Counted from the stretch's first letter, positions 18,273 through 27,017 are shown. The stretch: 64,000 nt of DNA from DASVEE01 sp036380735 (GCA_036380735.1 DASVEE010000031.1:62001-126000), one strand, 5' to 3'. Program-made: numbers and translations. Notes: generated from the letters alone by a model not told the origin.

Positions 18273-20722
18273 GGTCGTAGAGGCGGCAGCCACAGCGTCG
18301 CCGTGGTGCCGCGGCCCGGCTCTGAGTCGAAGGTCAGCTCGCCGCCATGCTCGCCGGCGATACGGTCGGAGACGGGGACGCCGAGGCCCGTGCCGCCCTG
18401 GGCGCGCTTCGTCGTGAAGAACGGCGTGCGGATGTTCGCGAAATGCTCCGCCGCGATGCCGCGGCCTTCATCGCGGACGCGGATGTACACGCGCTGCCCG
18501 TCGAAGCCGGTCTCGATACAGATCGCCTGCTGGTCATTCGCCAGCGCCTGACAGGCATTGAGGACGAGGTTGACGACGACCTGTTCGAGCCGCTTGGCGT
18601 TGCCGGCGATGAGCGGCAGATCGTCGGCAAGCGCCAGCTCGAAGTGCTTCGTAGCGCGCGAGATCTGCTTGCCGAGGAGGCGGAGCGAGGAGGTCACGAC
18701 GTCGTTGACGACGACGTTGCGGCGCTCGCCGGGATCCTGGTCGAGCGCAAAAGAACGGAGCTCGGTGACGATGTTACGGATGCGGTCGGAGGCGTGCTCG
18801 ATGTCGTCGATCATCGCCGCCACTTCACCGCGTGCCTCGCTCCACGGCATGCGGCCAATGCGCGGCTCACGCCCGCCGGCGGCCAGCTCGTCGATCAGCG
18901 CGGCGGCCTCGCGCCACGCATCGCGCACGAGCGGCGCGTTGAGGCCGATGGCGTGATTCGGATTGTTGATCTCGTGAGTCATGCCGGAGACGAGGATGCC
19001 GAGGGAGATCATCTTGTCGGCGCGTACGAGCTCGTCGCGATGCCGCGCCGCTTCTTCCGCGGCGCGTTTCGCGCCGGTGATGTCGCGGAGGATGCCGAAT
19101 GCGCGGGCTAACGAGCCGTCCTCCGCGTAGGTGGCGAAGGTGAGCGCCTGCGCGATGGCAATGGACCCGTCCGTACGCGGCAGACGGTATTCCCTCTCGA
19201 AAATGGGCGGTCGCGGTTCGGTTGACGGCTGGCGCACCGACATCCAGTTGTGCATACCGAGCGCAGCGTCCTCGGGATGCGCCCGCGACAGGATCTCGCT
19301 CATCGGACGCTGGGCCGGACCAACACCCTCAGCACCGTCGAGGAGACGCCAGAATTCGTCCGATCCATAGACCAGATCTTCGTCCGGATTCCATTCCCAG
19401 CTACCGAAATGCGCCGCAGCTTCGGCGCGCTCTGTCAGTTCCTGCTTGTGCAGGAGATTGCGTTCGATGCGCTTCCGTTCCGTGACGTCCACCGCGATCG
19501 TCGACATCATGCACGCGCCGCCTACCCCATCCGAGCGGGCGATCCGGATCAGCACGTCGATCGGCTCCCCGTCCGGGCGAAGGAGCGTGTACTCGTCCAT
19601 GGTCACCTGCCGGTCGCCGAAGAGGAGCCCCGGCACGTGACGGGAGAAACGCACCGCCGTCTCCGGGGTCGCCGCGCGAGCCAGCCAGTAATCGAATGCC
19701 TCGACGTCGGCGACGCCTGCCATCGCCAGCGCCGCGGGATTCGCGGTGGTGACGCGGACCGTGGTGCCGACTTCGGCATAGAGGCTGGGGTCCTCCGCCA
19801 CGGCCTGGGCGAAGCTCTCGGCCGTGGTCAGGTTCCTGCGCGCCAGCTCCGCCGTCACCTGCGACCAGTCGTTTTCCCACACCGCGACCGGCAGGCTGTT
19901 GAAGAGCCGGCGATAGCGGGCCTCGCTCTGCACGAGCCGCTGTTGTGCCTCGTACTGCTCCGTCAGATCGCGTCCGACGGATTGAATCTCCATGAGCCGG
20001 CCCTTCTCGTCGAAGAAGCCGCGGTCGGTCCATTCGTGCCAGCGCTGCACACCACCCGGAGCGAGGACCCAATGCTGATCGGTGATCACGGGATTCGACG
20101 GCTGCAGCGCGGCGAACTTCGCGCGCACCAGCGTCTGCTCCTCCTCATCCATGCACGTGAAGAACGACGTGCCGATGAGCTCTTCCGCCGTGGTGCCGTT
20201 GTAGCGGCAGTAGGCCTCGTTCACGAACGTGCGCGTGCCGTCCGGCAGGCAGCGGACGATGAGCTCCGTCTGGTCCTCGACCACGCGGCGGTAGCGCATC
20301 TCGCTCTGCCGCAGCGCCGTCTCGATGAGCACGCGATCGGTGATGTTCTCGAGGAAGCCGATCCCGAAGCCAGGCTCGCCCGTCTTCGAATAGACGATCG
20401 ACAGCGAGACTTTTGCATGGACCACGGAGCCATCGCGCGCGACATACCGCCGCTGCACGACATAGTGACCGGTGCGCCCTTCGCGCAGATCGTCGATCCG
20501 CGTCTGCACGTCCGCCGTGTCGTCAGGGTGGCTGATCCCGGACATCGTCAGCCCGATCAACTCCGTGCGCGAATAGCCAACCATCGAGCACAGCGCAGGA
20601 TTGGCGTCGACGATCGTCCCGTGCAGATCCGTCAGCACGACTCCGACAGGCGTATGCCGGAATAGCTCATCCAGAACGAGCTCCGAATCCTCGATCGATG
20701 GGAGGTGCGCGATGGGCTTCAT
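18269..20722 (-). CDS. Multi-PAS sensor histidine kinase, NtrB-like
   Basis: An 817-residue kinase with no membrane segment, so a cytoplasmic sensor. About four PAS domains span residues 15-550 (first: RHTPVGVVLTDLHGTIVDANPAL in parts). The HisKA His583 is in GMTHEINNPN; the ATPase has VNLVLNACQAL, DEGRGIA and GGTGLGVPV. The frame is open upstream through array 7, but MKPIAHLPS at 20722 is the sensible start. It pairs with the NtrC-like regulator. The ligand of the PAS domains is unknown. Confidence 0.9.
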   Translation of the reverse strand: MKPIAHLPSIEDSELVLDELFRHTPVGVVLTDLHGTIVDANPALCSMVGYSRTELIGLTMSGISHPDDTADVQTRIDDLREGRTGHYVVQRRYVARDGSVVHAKVSLSIVYSKTGEPGFGIGFLENITDRVLIETALRQSEMRYRRVVEDQTELIVRCLPDGTRTFVNEAYCRYNGTTAEELIGTSFFTCMDEEEQTLVRAKFAALQPSNPVITDQHWVLAPGGVQRWHEWTDRGFFDEKGRLMEIQSVGRDLTEQYEAQQRLVQSEARYRRLFNSLPVAVWENDWSQVTAELARRNLTTAESFAQAVAEDPSLYAEVGTTVRVTTANPAALAMAGVADVEAFDYWLARAATPETAVRFSRHVPGLLFGDRQVTMDEYTLLRPDGEPIDVLIRIARSDGVGGACMMSTIAVDVTERKRIERNLLHKQELTERAEAAAHFGSWEWNPDEDLVYGSDEFWRLLDGAEGVGPAQRPMSEILSRAHPEDAALGMHNWMSVRQPSTEPRPPIFEREYRLPRTDGSIAIAQALTFATYAEDGSLARAFGILRDITGAKRAAEEAARHRDELVRADKMISLGILVSGMTHEINNPNHAIGLNAPLVRDAWREAAALIDELAAGGREPRIGRMPWSEARGEVAAMIDDIEHASDRIRNIVTELRSFALDQDPGERRNVVVNDVVTSSLRLLGKQISRATKHFELALADDLPLIAGNAKRLEQVVVNLVLNACQALANDQQAICIETGFDGQRVYIRVRDEGRGIAAEHFANIRTPFFTTKRAQGGTGLGVPVSDRIAGEHGGELTFDSEPGRGTTATLWLPPLRP

Positions 20723-20752
20723 TGGATGCGTAAAGGATACGCCAGAGGTGGG

Positions 20753-20819
20753 GACGATAGGACGAATGGGACCTATAGGACCTGGAGGACGAATAGGACA
20801 AATGAGTCTGCGCGTCCTA
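20753..20819. repeat. 9-nt GGAC array 7
   Basis: Plus units with a terminal minus unit. On the minus strand the KS gene ends TGA-TAG-GAC, so the array starts at the stop codon. Confidence 0.8.
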
Positions 20820-22085
20820 TCAATCCCCGCGTCCCAGCGCGATGCTGGTGCACTGCCCGCCGAAGGCGAAGGAATTGGATAGGGCCACATCCATCTTCAT
20901 CGGGCGCGCGACGTTGGGCACAAAGTCCAGATCGCACTCCGGATCGGGGTCGTGAAGGTTGATTGTCGGATGAGCGAGCTGCTCCTGCAGTGAGCAGATC
21001 GTTGCAATCGCTTCCACCGCGCCCGCCGCCACTGTCAGGTGGCCGATCATCGATTTCGTGGAGCTGATCGCCAGCCGGTTGGCGTGCTCGGCGAAGAGGC
21101 GCTTGATCGCGCCGACTTCGATGCGGTCGTTCAGGGCCGTCGAGGTGCCGTGCGCATTGAGGTAATCGACGTCGCTCACACTCAGCCCCGCTTGTTTGAG
21201 CGCGCGCTGCATGGAAAGCGTGGCGCCGACACCGTCGGGATGAGGATCGGTCACGCGATACGAGTCGCACGACGAGCCGAACCCCAGCACCTCGCCGTGG
21301 ATCGTCGCGCCACGCGCCAGCGCGTGCTCGCGCTCCTCGAGGACGAGCATGCCGGCGCCTTCGCCGAGGACGAAGCCGTCGCGCGTGGCGCTGAAGGGAC
21401 GGCTCGCCTGTTGCGGCTCGTCGTTCCGCCGCGACAGCGCGCGCAGCAGACAGAACGACGCCACCCCCATCGGATACAGTTCCGAATCGGCGCCGCCGGC
21501 CACGACGACATCGGCGTCGCCGCGGCGAATCCAGCGCGCGGCGTCGCCGAGTGCCTGTGTGCCGGCCGCGCAAGCGGTCATCACCGACATCACCGGTCCG
21601 GTGAAACCGTACTGCTGCGCCACGAGCGCCGGCACCGAACCGGGCGACCAGCGCGCCAGCGCCCGCGGTTTCACGGTGTCGAGAAACTGCCGGCGAAACG
21701 CGCCCCAGTCGAAACCGTCCGCGGTGTGACCGGCGGCAGCGGCGGTGAAAATCTCCTCATGATCGTAGCTGCCGAACCCCGCCGCGATCAGCACGCCCAC
21801 GTCCGTAGCGCGAGTGAGCGCGGCATCCGCCACCGCCTGCGCTGCCGCGGCCAGCGCAAAGCGGGCGATGCGATCGAGTTGCGCCCAGAGCTCCGGATCG
21901 ATCGACGGCGGCGCGTCGAAGTCGTCGATCTCTGCGCCGATGCGCGTGGGAAACGCCGACGACGCAAAGCGCCGGATCCGGGCCACGGCCGAGCGACCCT
22001 CGCGCAAGGAAGCGCGGAACGCCGCCACGTCGCGACCGTTCGGTGCAACGACGCCCATCCCGGTGACGACCACGCGGCGCGTCAT
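20820..22085 (-). CDS. Beta-ketoacyl-ACP synthase (KS-alpha)
   Basis: A 421-residue KAS II-type condensing enzyme. The full catalytic triad is present: Cys172 in MTACAAGTQAL, His312 in NAHGTST, His349 in KSMIGHL. It condenses malonyl-ACP with an acyl-ACP. It overlaps the upstream ACP gene by ATGA and follows a catalytically dead KS homologue, unlike the housekeeping acpP-fabF at 40.1-41.7 kb. The set therefore looks like a dedicated type II fatty-acid or polyketide synthase. Confidence 0.92.
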   Translation of the reverse strand: MTRRVVVTGMGVVAPNGRDVAAFRASLREGRSAVARIRRFASSAFPTRIGAEIDDFDAPPSIDPELWAQLDRIARFALAAAAQAVADAALTRATDVGVLIAAGFGSYDHEEIFTAAAAGHTADGFDWGAFRRQFLDTVKPRALARWSPGSVPALVAQQYGFTGPVMSVMTACAAGTQALGDAARWIRRGDADVVVAGGADSELYPMGVASFCLLRALSRRNDEPQQASRPFSATRDGFVLGEGAGMLVLEEREHALARGATIHGEVLGFGSSCDSYRVTDPHPDGVGATLSMQRALKQAGLSVSDVDYLNAHGTSTALNDRIEVGAIKRLFAEHANRLAISSTKSMIGHLTVAAGAVEAIATICSLQEQLAHPTINLHDPDPECDLDFVPNVARPMKMDVALSNSFAFGGQCTSIALGRGD

Positions 22086-22480
22086 CGCTTCGACGCGGCC
22101 TCCGTCGCCAAATGCTGCTGCACGTACGCGGCGATGCTGCTGACGGTGATCAGCCGCGGCAGGTCGCGCTTGGCGGGCGTCGTGGGAAAACGGTCCCAGG
22201 CGAACTCCGGCATGCTCGCGCGGAGATTCGCGACGCCGCGCGCGATCGACGCCGGGTCGTTCGGATCGATCTTCTGCGAGCCCGCCCACAGCTCCTCGCT
22301 CGGGATCAGCGTGTGGAATGCACTCTCGAGCCGGAACACGATGTCGATGAAATCGATCGACTCGGCACCGAGATCGTCGATGAGCGACGAGTACGGATGC
22401 ACGTCCTCCGCTGAGGCGTTGAGCGCGTCGGCCACGATGGCGGCAACTTCGTGCTGGATCGTTTCAAGGTCGGGTGTCAT
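22082..22480 (-). CDS. Long acyl carrier protein
   Basis: A 132-residue ACP. The 4'-phosphopantetheine site is Ser41 in DDLGAESIDFIDIVFRLE. Compared with a normal 80-residue ACP it has a roughly 45-residue insertion between helix III and the last helix (from ELWAGSQK to RDLPRLITV), after which SSIAAYVQQHL closes the fold. It lies between and is coupled to the two KS genes, so it presumably carries their growing chain. Confidence 0.88.
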   Translation of the reverse strand: MTPDLETIQHEVAAIVADALNASAEDVHPYSSLIDDLGAESIDFIDIVFRLESAFHTLIPSEELWAGSQKIDPNDPASIARGVANLRASMPEFAWDRFPTTPAKRDLPRLITVSSIAAYVQQHLATEAASKR

Positions 22481-22499
22481 GCAAGGTCTCTCTCAAAAT

Positions 22500-22543
22500 T
22501 CTGCTGTCCTATTCGTCCCGTGCGTCCTAGTTGTCCCATCGAT
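22500..22543. repeat. 9-nt GGAC array 8
   Basis: Minus-oriented units that overlap the last five codons of the KS-beta gene: its C-terminus (RWDN and stop) is written in repeat sequence. Confidence 0.75.
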
Positions 22544-23627
22544 CGACGATCAGCGTCGCCGCCTGCTGCATCGTGCCCACGGAGTTGACCATCACCGACT
22601 GCTCCGTGCCTTCCAGCGCCAGCGCCAGCGCGATCGGCGCCGCCGCGGCCATGGCGAAGCCCATCAGCGAATTGCATTCGAAGCGCGGCGGAGGGTTCTG
22701 GAAAACATCGCGTACGGCGCGTTGCTCGTCTTCCACGTGCGATCGCGCGAACAGCGCTGCATCGCAAAGGAGATCGATCGATGACGGCTCGCGCGCGCCG
22801 AGCGCCTTCTGCATCGTACGTGCGAGTGCACCCTCACCTGTGGATGAAGCGTAGCCGGTGATCTCGCCGAGAATGCGCGCGCCACGAGCACGCGCGTGCT
22901 CGAGCTCTTCGACCACGAACAGTGCCGCCCCTTCGGCCGGCACGAACGCATCACCGGCGAAGTAGCCCTCCGCATCGAGCGTGGCGTAGAGGATCGGCAG
23001 TACGCCGCAGTCAGCGCCGCCGGCGATCACCACGTCCACTTCGCCATCGGCGACCCAGCGCGCGGCTTCGCCGAGGGCCTGGAGACCGGCGATCCAGTCG
23101 GTGGTGAGCGTGGAGTTCGGCCCATGCGCGCCGAGCTGGATGGCGACGTGGGCGCTGGCCATGTTCGGCAGGTTCACGAGCAGCCAGAGCGGCGGCAGCT
23201 TGCGGAGGATGCGCGCGCCGAAGTAGTCGGCGTCGTTAACGTCTCCTTCGCTCAGCGAGCCGAGGGCGCGGCCGAGGTCGGGGACCTGCATGTCGTGCGA
23301 GCTGGAGCCGACGAGCACACCGGCGTCCGCGGCGGCATCGTCGGCGAAACCCGCATCGGCGAACGCGATGCCGGCCGCCGCGACGGCGAGGCGCGTGCGC
23401 TGATCCGCGAGCTTCAGCGCCTTCGGGATGCGGAACCACGGGCGCGCGTCGAAATCGTTGCACTCGCCGGCGCGCGACTCGGCAAAAGCCGACGCGTCGA
23501 ACGAGCGAGCGGGCGCGACCGCGCCGCGCCGCGCGTGCACCGCATCGGCCGACTGCTGGAGAGTGCCGAAAGGGGTAACGACGCCGCTTCCCGTGAGGAC
23601 GGCGCGGCGGCTGGTGTTCGGAGCCAT
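22527..23627 (-). CDS. Ketosynthase-like protein without catalytic residues (KS-beta/CLF-like)
   Basis: A 366-residue thiolase-fold protein clearly related to KAS II (AVLTGSGVVTPFGT at the start; GEVDVVIAGGADCGVLP). The nucleophile is lost: TTDWIAGLQALGEAARW aligns with TACAAGxQALGDAARW, giving Trp178 for Cys. The NAHGTST and KSxxGH histidine motifs are also absent. Such a partner acts as chain-length factor in type II PKS pairs. ATG at 23627 or 23633; upstream of the ACP gene on the same strand and divergent from an acyltransferase gene. Confidence 0.85.
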   Translation of the reverse strand: MAPNTSRRAVLTGSGVVTPFGTLQQSADAVHARRGAVAPARSFDASAFAESRAGECNDFDARPWFRIPKALKLADQRTRLAVAAAGIAFADAGFADDAAADAGVLVGSSSHDMQVPDLGRALGSLSEGDVNDADYFGARILRKLPPLWLLVNLPNMASAHVAIQLGAHGPNSTLTTDWIAGLQALGEAARWVADGEVDVVIAGGADCGVLPILYATLDAEGYFAGDAFVPAEGAALFVVEELEHARARGARILGEITGYASSTGEGALARTMQKALGAREPSSIDLLCDAALFARSHVEDEQRAVRDVFQNPPPRFECNSLMGFAMAAAAPIALALALEGTEQSVMVNSVGTMQQAATLIVDRWDN

Positions 23628-23697
23628 GGGCATGTTGGGGAACGTTGTGCTGGTGCGAGCGGCCCGCAGGATACGAGGTATTCTCCGCGCCGACAAC

Positions 23698-24441
23698 ATG
23701 GCGCTGAGGCACCACGGCGGTACCGCTCTCTCCTCCCTCGTTCGACTCCTTCCACGGCGGCTCCGCTTCCGCGCGGCGCTGCGGCTCGCGGCGGCCGCGG
23801 CCCCGCTGCTGCGCAACCACCCGATCGTGCGTGCCCGCCTCGCCATGCGCGTCGAAACTGCCCGCGAGATCGTCACCTATCACCTGCTCGACATCCTCAC
23901 CCGCCACGGTGTGGCGTTCGACCCTTTGTGGCGCGCGGAGGGCCTGGAGTGCTGCGAAGCGGCGCTGGCGAGCGGCCGGGGGGTGCTCTTCGTCGGCCCG
24001 CATACGATGCTCTCGACCGTGGCCCTGCGTCCGCTGCGCGAGCTCGGACGCGAGCTCGCCGTCGTCGCGACCGGCGACGTCCCGATCCCCGGCACCCCCG
24101 ACACCGCGCGCGCCATCGTGCCGTCGTTCACCTACTTCCTCGAAGTGCGCCGGCTGCTGATGGCCAACGGCATACTCGTGGCGATGATCGACCGCGCCGA
24201 GGTGAACGGCCGCACGAGCGTCGAAGTGGCGACCGCGCAGGGCCCGGTCATCATTGCCGATGCGCTCATCCGCCTCGCCGTGCGCACCGAAACGGCGGTG
24301 ATGTTCATCGCGGCGCGGCTCTCGGGCGGTGAAATCGTGATGAAGTACGCGGCGGCCGGGGCATCCACGGTGGAGGGGATCGCCGCGGCCTTCATGGAGT
24401 TTCTGCGGGGGCACGTGGCCGCGGTGGCCGGGGAACGATAG
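23698..24441 (+). CDS. LpxL/LPLAT-like acyltransferase
   Basis: A 247-residue protein resembling lipid A biosynthesis acyltransferases: a hydrophobic N-terminal region, then GRGVLFVGPHTMLSTVALRPLRELG at the position of the HxxxxD/E motif. Here the acidic residue of that motif appears to be Thr, so activity is uncertain. GTPDTARAIVPSFTYFLEVRRLL is also family-like. It is divergent from the KS-beta gene and may transfer the product of that synthase to a lipid. Its stop TAG is supplied by array 9. Confidence 0.65.
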   Translation: MALRHHGGTALSSLVRLLPRRLRFRAALRLAAAAAPLLRNHPIVRARLAMRVETAREIVTYHLLDILTRHGVAFDPLWRAEGLECCEAALASGRGVLFVGPHTMLSTVALRPLRELGRELAVVATGDVPIPGTPDTARAIVPSFTYFLEVRRLLMANGILVAMIDRAEVNGRTSVEVATAQGPVIIADALIRLAVRTETAVMFIAARLSGGEIVMKYAAAGASTVEGIAAAFMEFLRGHVAAVAGER

Positions 24442-24541
24442 GACGAATAGGACAGATAGGACAGATGGGACCTATAGGACAAAGGCATCGTCCTATTTGT
24501 CCTATCGGTCCCATTGGTCCTATTTGTCCCATCGTTCCCCT
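24434..24541. repeat. 9-nt GGAC array 9, long inverted pair
   Basis: About six plus units (24434-24480) and six minus units (24489-24541), capped on both sides by GGGGAACGATRGGAC. One of the clearest hairpin-forming copies. It lies between two rightward genes. Confidence 0.9.
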
Positions 24542-24555
24542 CCCCCAAACCACGC

Positions 24556-24561
24556 TAACCT
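24556..24561 (+). promoter_or_regulatory. -10 box of leaderless acetyltransferase mRNA
   Basis: TAACCT, six bases, then the ATG at 24568; no ribosome-binding site. Confidence 0.5.
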
Positions 24562-24567
24562 TCCGCC

Positions 24568-25335
24568 ATGCACAGGGTGCAGGCCATCGCCGCGCAGCTA
24601 CGCGCCCTGGGCGTGCAACAGGGCGGCGTCCTCCTGGTCCACACCTCCTTCCGGGCAATCGGCCCGGTAGAGGACGGCCCGTCGGGCTTGATCCGCGCTT
24701 TGCGCGAAGCCCTCGGTCCGGCAGGCACCCTGGTCATGCCGACCATGACCGACGGGGAGACCGTATTCGACCCGCGGTCGACGCCCTCGTCCGGGATGGG
24801 CATCACGGCCGAGACGTTCTGGCGCCAGCCGGGCGTGCTGCGCAGCACACATCCGGGAGGTTCGTTCGCCGCGGAGGGGCCACACGCGGCGACGATCTGC
24901 GCGCCGCAGCCGCTGTCGCCGCCGCATGGACCCGACAGCCCACCCGGCAGCGTCCATGCCCTCGACGGCCAGGTCCTCCTTCTCGGCGTCACCCACTCCG
25001 AGAACACCACGCTGCACGTGGCCGAGGCGCTGGCGCGCGTGCCGTACTCGGTCGAACATCCCACGGTCGTGGAGGTCGACGGCGTCGCGCAAACCGTCAT
25101 GATCGCGGAGACAGACCACTGCTGCCGCCGCTTCACCCTCGCCGACGCCTGGCTCCGCGAACACGGCCTGCAGCGCGAGGGCATAGTCGGCAACGCCACC
25201 GCCCGCCTCTTCGCCTCGCGCGACCTCATCGCGGTGACGCTCCCCAGGCTCGCTGCCGACCCGCTGCTGTTCCTCTGCCCGCGCAGTGAGGGGTGCGAGG
25301 AATGCGACGTGGCGCGCGACAGCGTGCCGGCCTAG
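24568..25335 (+). CDS. AAC(3)-family N-acetyltransferase
   Basis: A 255-residue member of the antibiotic N-acetyltransferase (AAC(3)) family, which acetylates amino groups with acetyl-CoA. GVLLVHTSFRAIGPVEDG, LVMPTMT, the active-site region RSTHPGGSFAAEG and LLLGVTHSENTTLHVAE are visible. Chromosomal members often act on unknown substrates, so resistance should not be assumed. Convergent with the membrane protein at 25338, two bases away. Confidence 0.85.
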   Translation: MHRVQAIAAQLRALGVQQGGVLLVHTSFRAIGPVEDGPSGLIRALREALGPAGTLVMPTMTDGETVFDPRSTPSSGMGITAETFWRQPGVLRSTHPGGSFAAEGPHAATICAPQPLSPPHGPDSPPGSVHALDGQVLLLGVTHSENTTLHVAEALARVPYSVEHPTVVEVDGVAQTVMIAETDHCCRRFTLADAWLREHGLQREGIVGNATARLFASRDLIAVTLPRLAADPLLFLCPRSEGCEECDVARDSVPA

Positions 25336-25337
25336 AG

Positions 25338-25805
25338 CTACGCGATCGCTTCCGCCGTCCAGCACCGCTTCGTATGAGGACTGTAGACGAGCCGGTACGC
25401 CAACCCGACGCCCACCGCCTGATAGACCTCATGCATGACGATCAGCGTGCCGAGCGCTTCACACTCCAGATAGAACGACCTGGGACTGCGCCCGCTTTCT
25501 CTCTTGCTGACCACAAGCGCCTCCGCCACCCGCGCCGTGCCACTTATGGCATCGCGGAGGTTGTTCGCCACATGGAGCACCACCGCCGCCGTCACCGCGA
25601 GCAACAGCAGGACGCCGAGGGCGACGAAGACCTTCACCGCGATGTGGCTACCGAAGCGTGAGCCCACCAAGTACAGCGCACCGCCGACGATTACGACCAT
25701 CGGCGCGGCGAAAATCGTCGGCAGCACGGTATTGGCGCGAAGCCACATCTTCTGCTCCGGCGTCAGTGGAATGGTGCCGGCATGCCCGTGCGACTGCTTC
25801 GCCAT
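25338..25805 (-). CDS. Two-helix membrane protein, function unknown
   Basis: A 155-residue protein with two transmembrane helices (TVLPTIFAAPMVVIVGGALYL and FVALGVLLLLAVTAAVVL) and a soluble C-terminal part containing YLECEALGTLIVMHEVYQAVG. I do not recognise a family. A weak CAGAGT box lies eight bases before the ATG. Confidence 0.6.
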   Translation of the reverse strand: MAKQSHGHAGTIPLTPEQKMWLRANTVLPTIFAAPMVVIVGGALYLVGSRFGSHIAVKVFVALGVLLLLAVTAAVVLHVANNLRDAISGTARVAEALVVSKRESGRSPRSFYLECEALGTLIVMHEVYQAVGVGLAYRLVYSPHTKRCWTAEAIA

Positions 25806-25811
25806 CGCGCG

Positions 25812-26012
25812 CTACTCTGCCGCAGGGTGGAGCGGGTGTCTACTGTTCAACAATCCCTGCGCACCGTCGGTGGCGCGTGGAGGCGCTGGACGCCGTAGCG
25901 GAGCGGAGCGCCGGCCATCTCGTGATGGCTGGCCGATGATGCCGGCGCGCAGCATGGACTGCAGGACCTCATCGCGGCGCTCGCGTGCTCGCGCTGGGTT
26001 CCTGAGCGGCAT
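25812..26012 (-). pseudogene. Small ORF with a PBP1A-like remnant
   Basis: A 66-residue frame opening nine bases after TAGAAT. Its first 25 residues (LRNPARARERRDEVLQSML and AGII) match the LRxPxRAxERRxxVLxxM segment of class A penicillin-binding protein transglycosylase domains; the rest is Pro/Arg-rich and not PBP-like. Most likely a decayed fragment, possibly still transcribed. Confidence 0.3.
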
Positions 26013-26039
26013 TCCTCGATCATTCTACGGCCAGGTGGC

Positions 26040-26290
26040 GCATCGTTCCGGCAACGCCAGGCGTCGTTCGCGGCACGATGCTCAGCGTTCGTTGAACGTC
26101 CCGGGACACTCTTTGAACGTCGCTGAACACTCTTTGAACGCCGCTGAACACTCTTTGAACGCCGGGCGGCGTTCTTTGAACGCCACCGGACGTTCGTGGA
26201 ACACCAGGTGACGTTCAAAAACGACTATCCGGCGTTCGCGGAGTGTTGGGCAGCGTTCACGGAACGCCGCTCGGCGTTCCTGGTGCGCAG
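26040..26290. repeat. GAAC-type array with 21-bp tandem units
   Basis: Three tandem copies of a 21-bp unit, acactctttgaacgycgctga, at about 26108-26168, embedded in further GTTC/GAAC palindromes such as GCGTTCTTTGAACGC (26169-26183). No gene is present between 26013 and 26372. The unit is unrelated to the GGAC arrays. Confidence 0.75.
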
Positions 26291-26372
26291 CCGAGGACGC
26301 AGCCCCGGGGGCTAGTGACGTCTGGCGCTGCGGTCTCGCGATCTTTCCGGGGACGCCGCGGAAGGGAATCGC

Positions 26373-26433
26373 TTCGTCTTCGTCCCATTCGTCCCATAGG
26401 TCCTATTCGTCCTATGGTCCCATCGTTCCCCCG
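26373..26433. repeat. 9-nt GGAC array 10
   Basis: Six minus-oriented units with the GGGGGAACGATGGGAC cap, beginning right at the stop codon of the leftward gene that ends at 26436. Confidence 0.85.
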
Positions 26434-26435
26434 GC

Positions 26436-27011
26436 CTACTCTCGCTTGGCAGCACCGCTGCGCACTGCATCTCCTACGATGCGCAGCCATTTGCGCTCGG
26501 CTTCGGCGTTCAGGCCGTCGATGCGGTCGCTCATGCGCTCGAGGTCGGCTTCGAGGGCATTCATGTCGCGCTCCAGGGTCTCCCGTTTGCGCTCGATGGT
26601 GCGGACGTCGCTCTCGAAGCGGGAGACTTCGTCGCCGCGGCGGGAGGCGGTGCGGATCTCGCGCTCCAGGGAGCGCTGTTCGCGGCGCAGCTCGCGCTCG
26701 CGGCTCTTGAGGTCGCGGCGTTTGTTCTTCACCTCGCGCGATTCGGCCTTGGCGGTGCGCACGGGCCGGAGCGCCTCGTCGAGCTGCGCCAGGGTGCGCG
26801 CGTCCTCGATGCGGTAGTTGCGCCCGTCCCAGCGGAACCAGAAGTACTCGCCGGCGGGGAGCTCGTTGGTGTTGATGTGCTCACCGGAGTAGTGCAGGCG
26901 CGTCTGGCCGCGGTACTTGAAGATGTACTGCTCCAGCGGCGAGTCGGCCGCAAAGACGACGAAAGCGATGGACGCGAGAGCGAGCGCGAGGACGACGCGA
27001 GCTGTCTTCAT
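26436..27011 (-). CDS. Secreted coiled-coil protein
   Basis: A 191-residue protein with a signal peptide (MKTARVVLALALASIAFVVFA). A small domain (YIFKYRGQTRLHYSGEHINTN, FWFRWDGRNYRIED) precedes a long charged coiled coil from about residue 85 to 180. Not a family I recognise. It starts six bases after the ligA stop, so it is probably co-transcribed with it. Confidence 0.65.
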   Translation of the reverse strand: MKTARVVLALALASIAFVVFAADSPLEQYIFKYRGQTRLHYSGEHINTNELPAGEYFWFRWDGRNYRIEDARTLAQLDEALRPVRTAKAESREVKNKRRDLKSRERELRREQRSLEREIRTASRRGDEVSRFESDVRTIERKRETLERDMNALEADLERMSDRIDGLNAEAERKWLRIVGDAVRSGAAKRE

Positions 27012-27017
27012 GCCGGC

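Noticed and set aside
20723..20890. N-terminal extension of the PAS histidine kinase
   Set aside because: The extension translates the GGAC array and adds no domain; MKPIAHLPS at 20722 is the natural start.
24568..25335. Acquired aminoglycoside resistance gene
   Set aside because: The AAC(3) fold is also common in chromosomal enzymes with other substrates, base composition matches the neighbours, and there are no mobile-element traces.
25504..26211. A 235-residue ORF over the GAAC repeats
   Set aside because: It starts antisense within the membrane-protein gene and continues through tandem repeats; composition is not protein-like.
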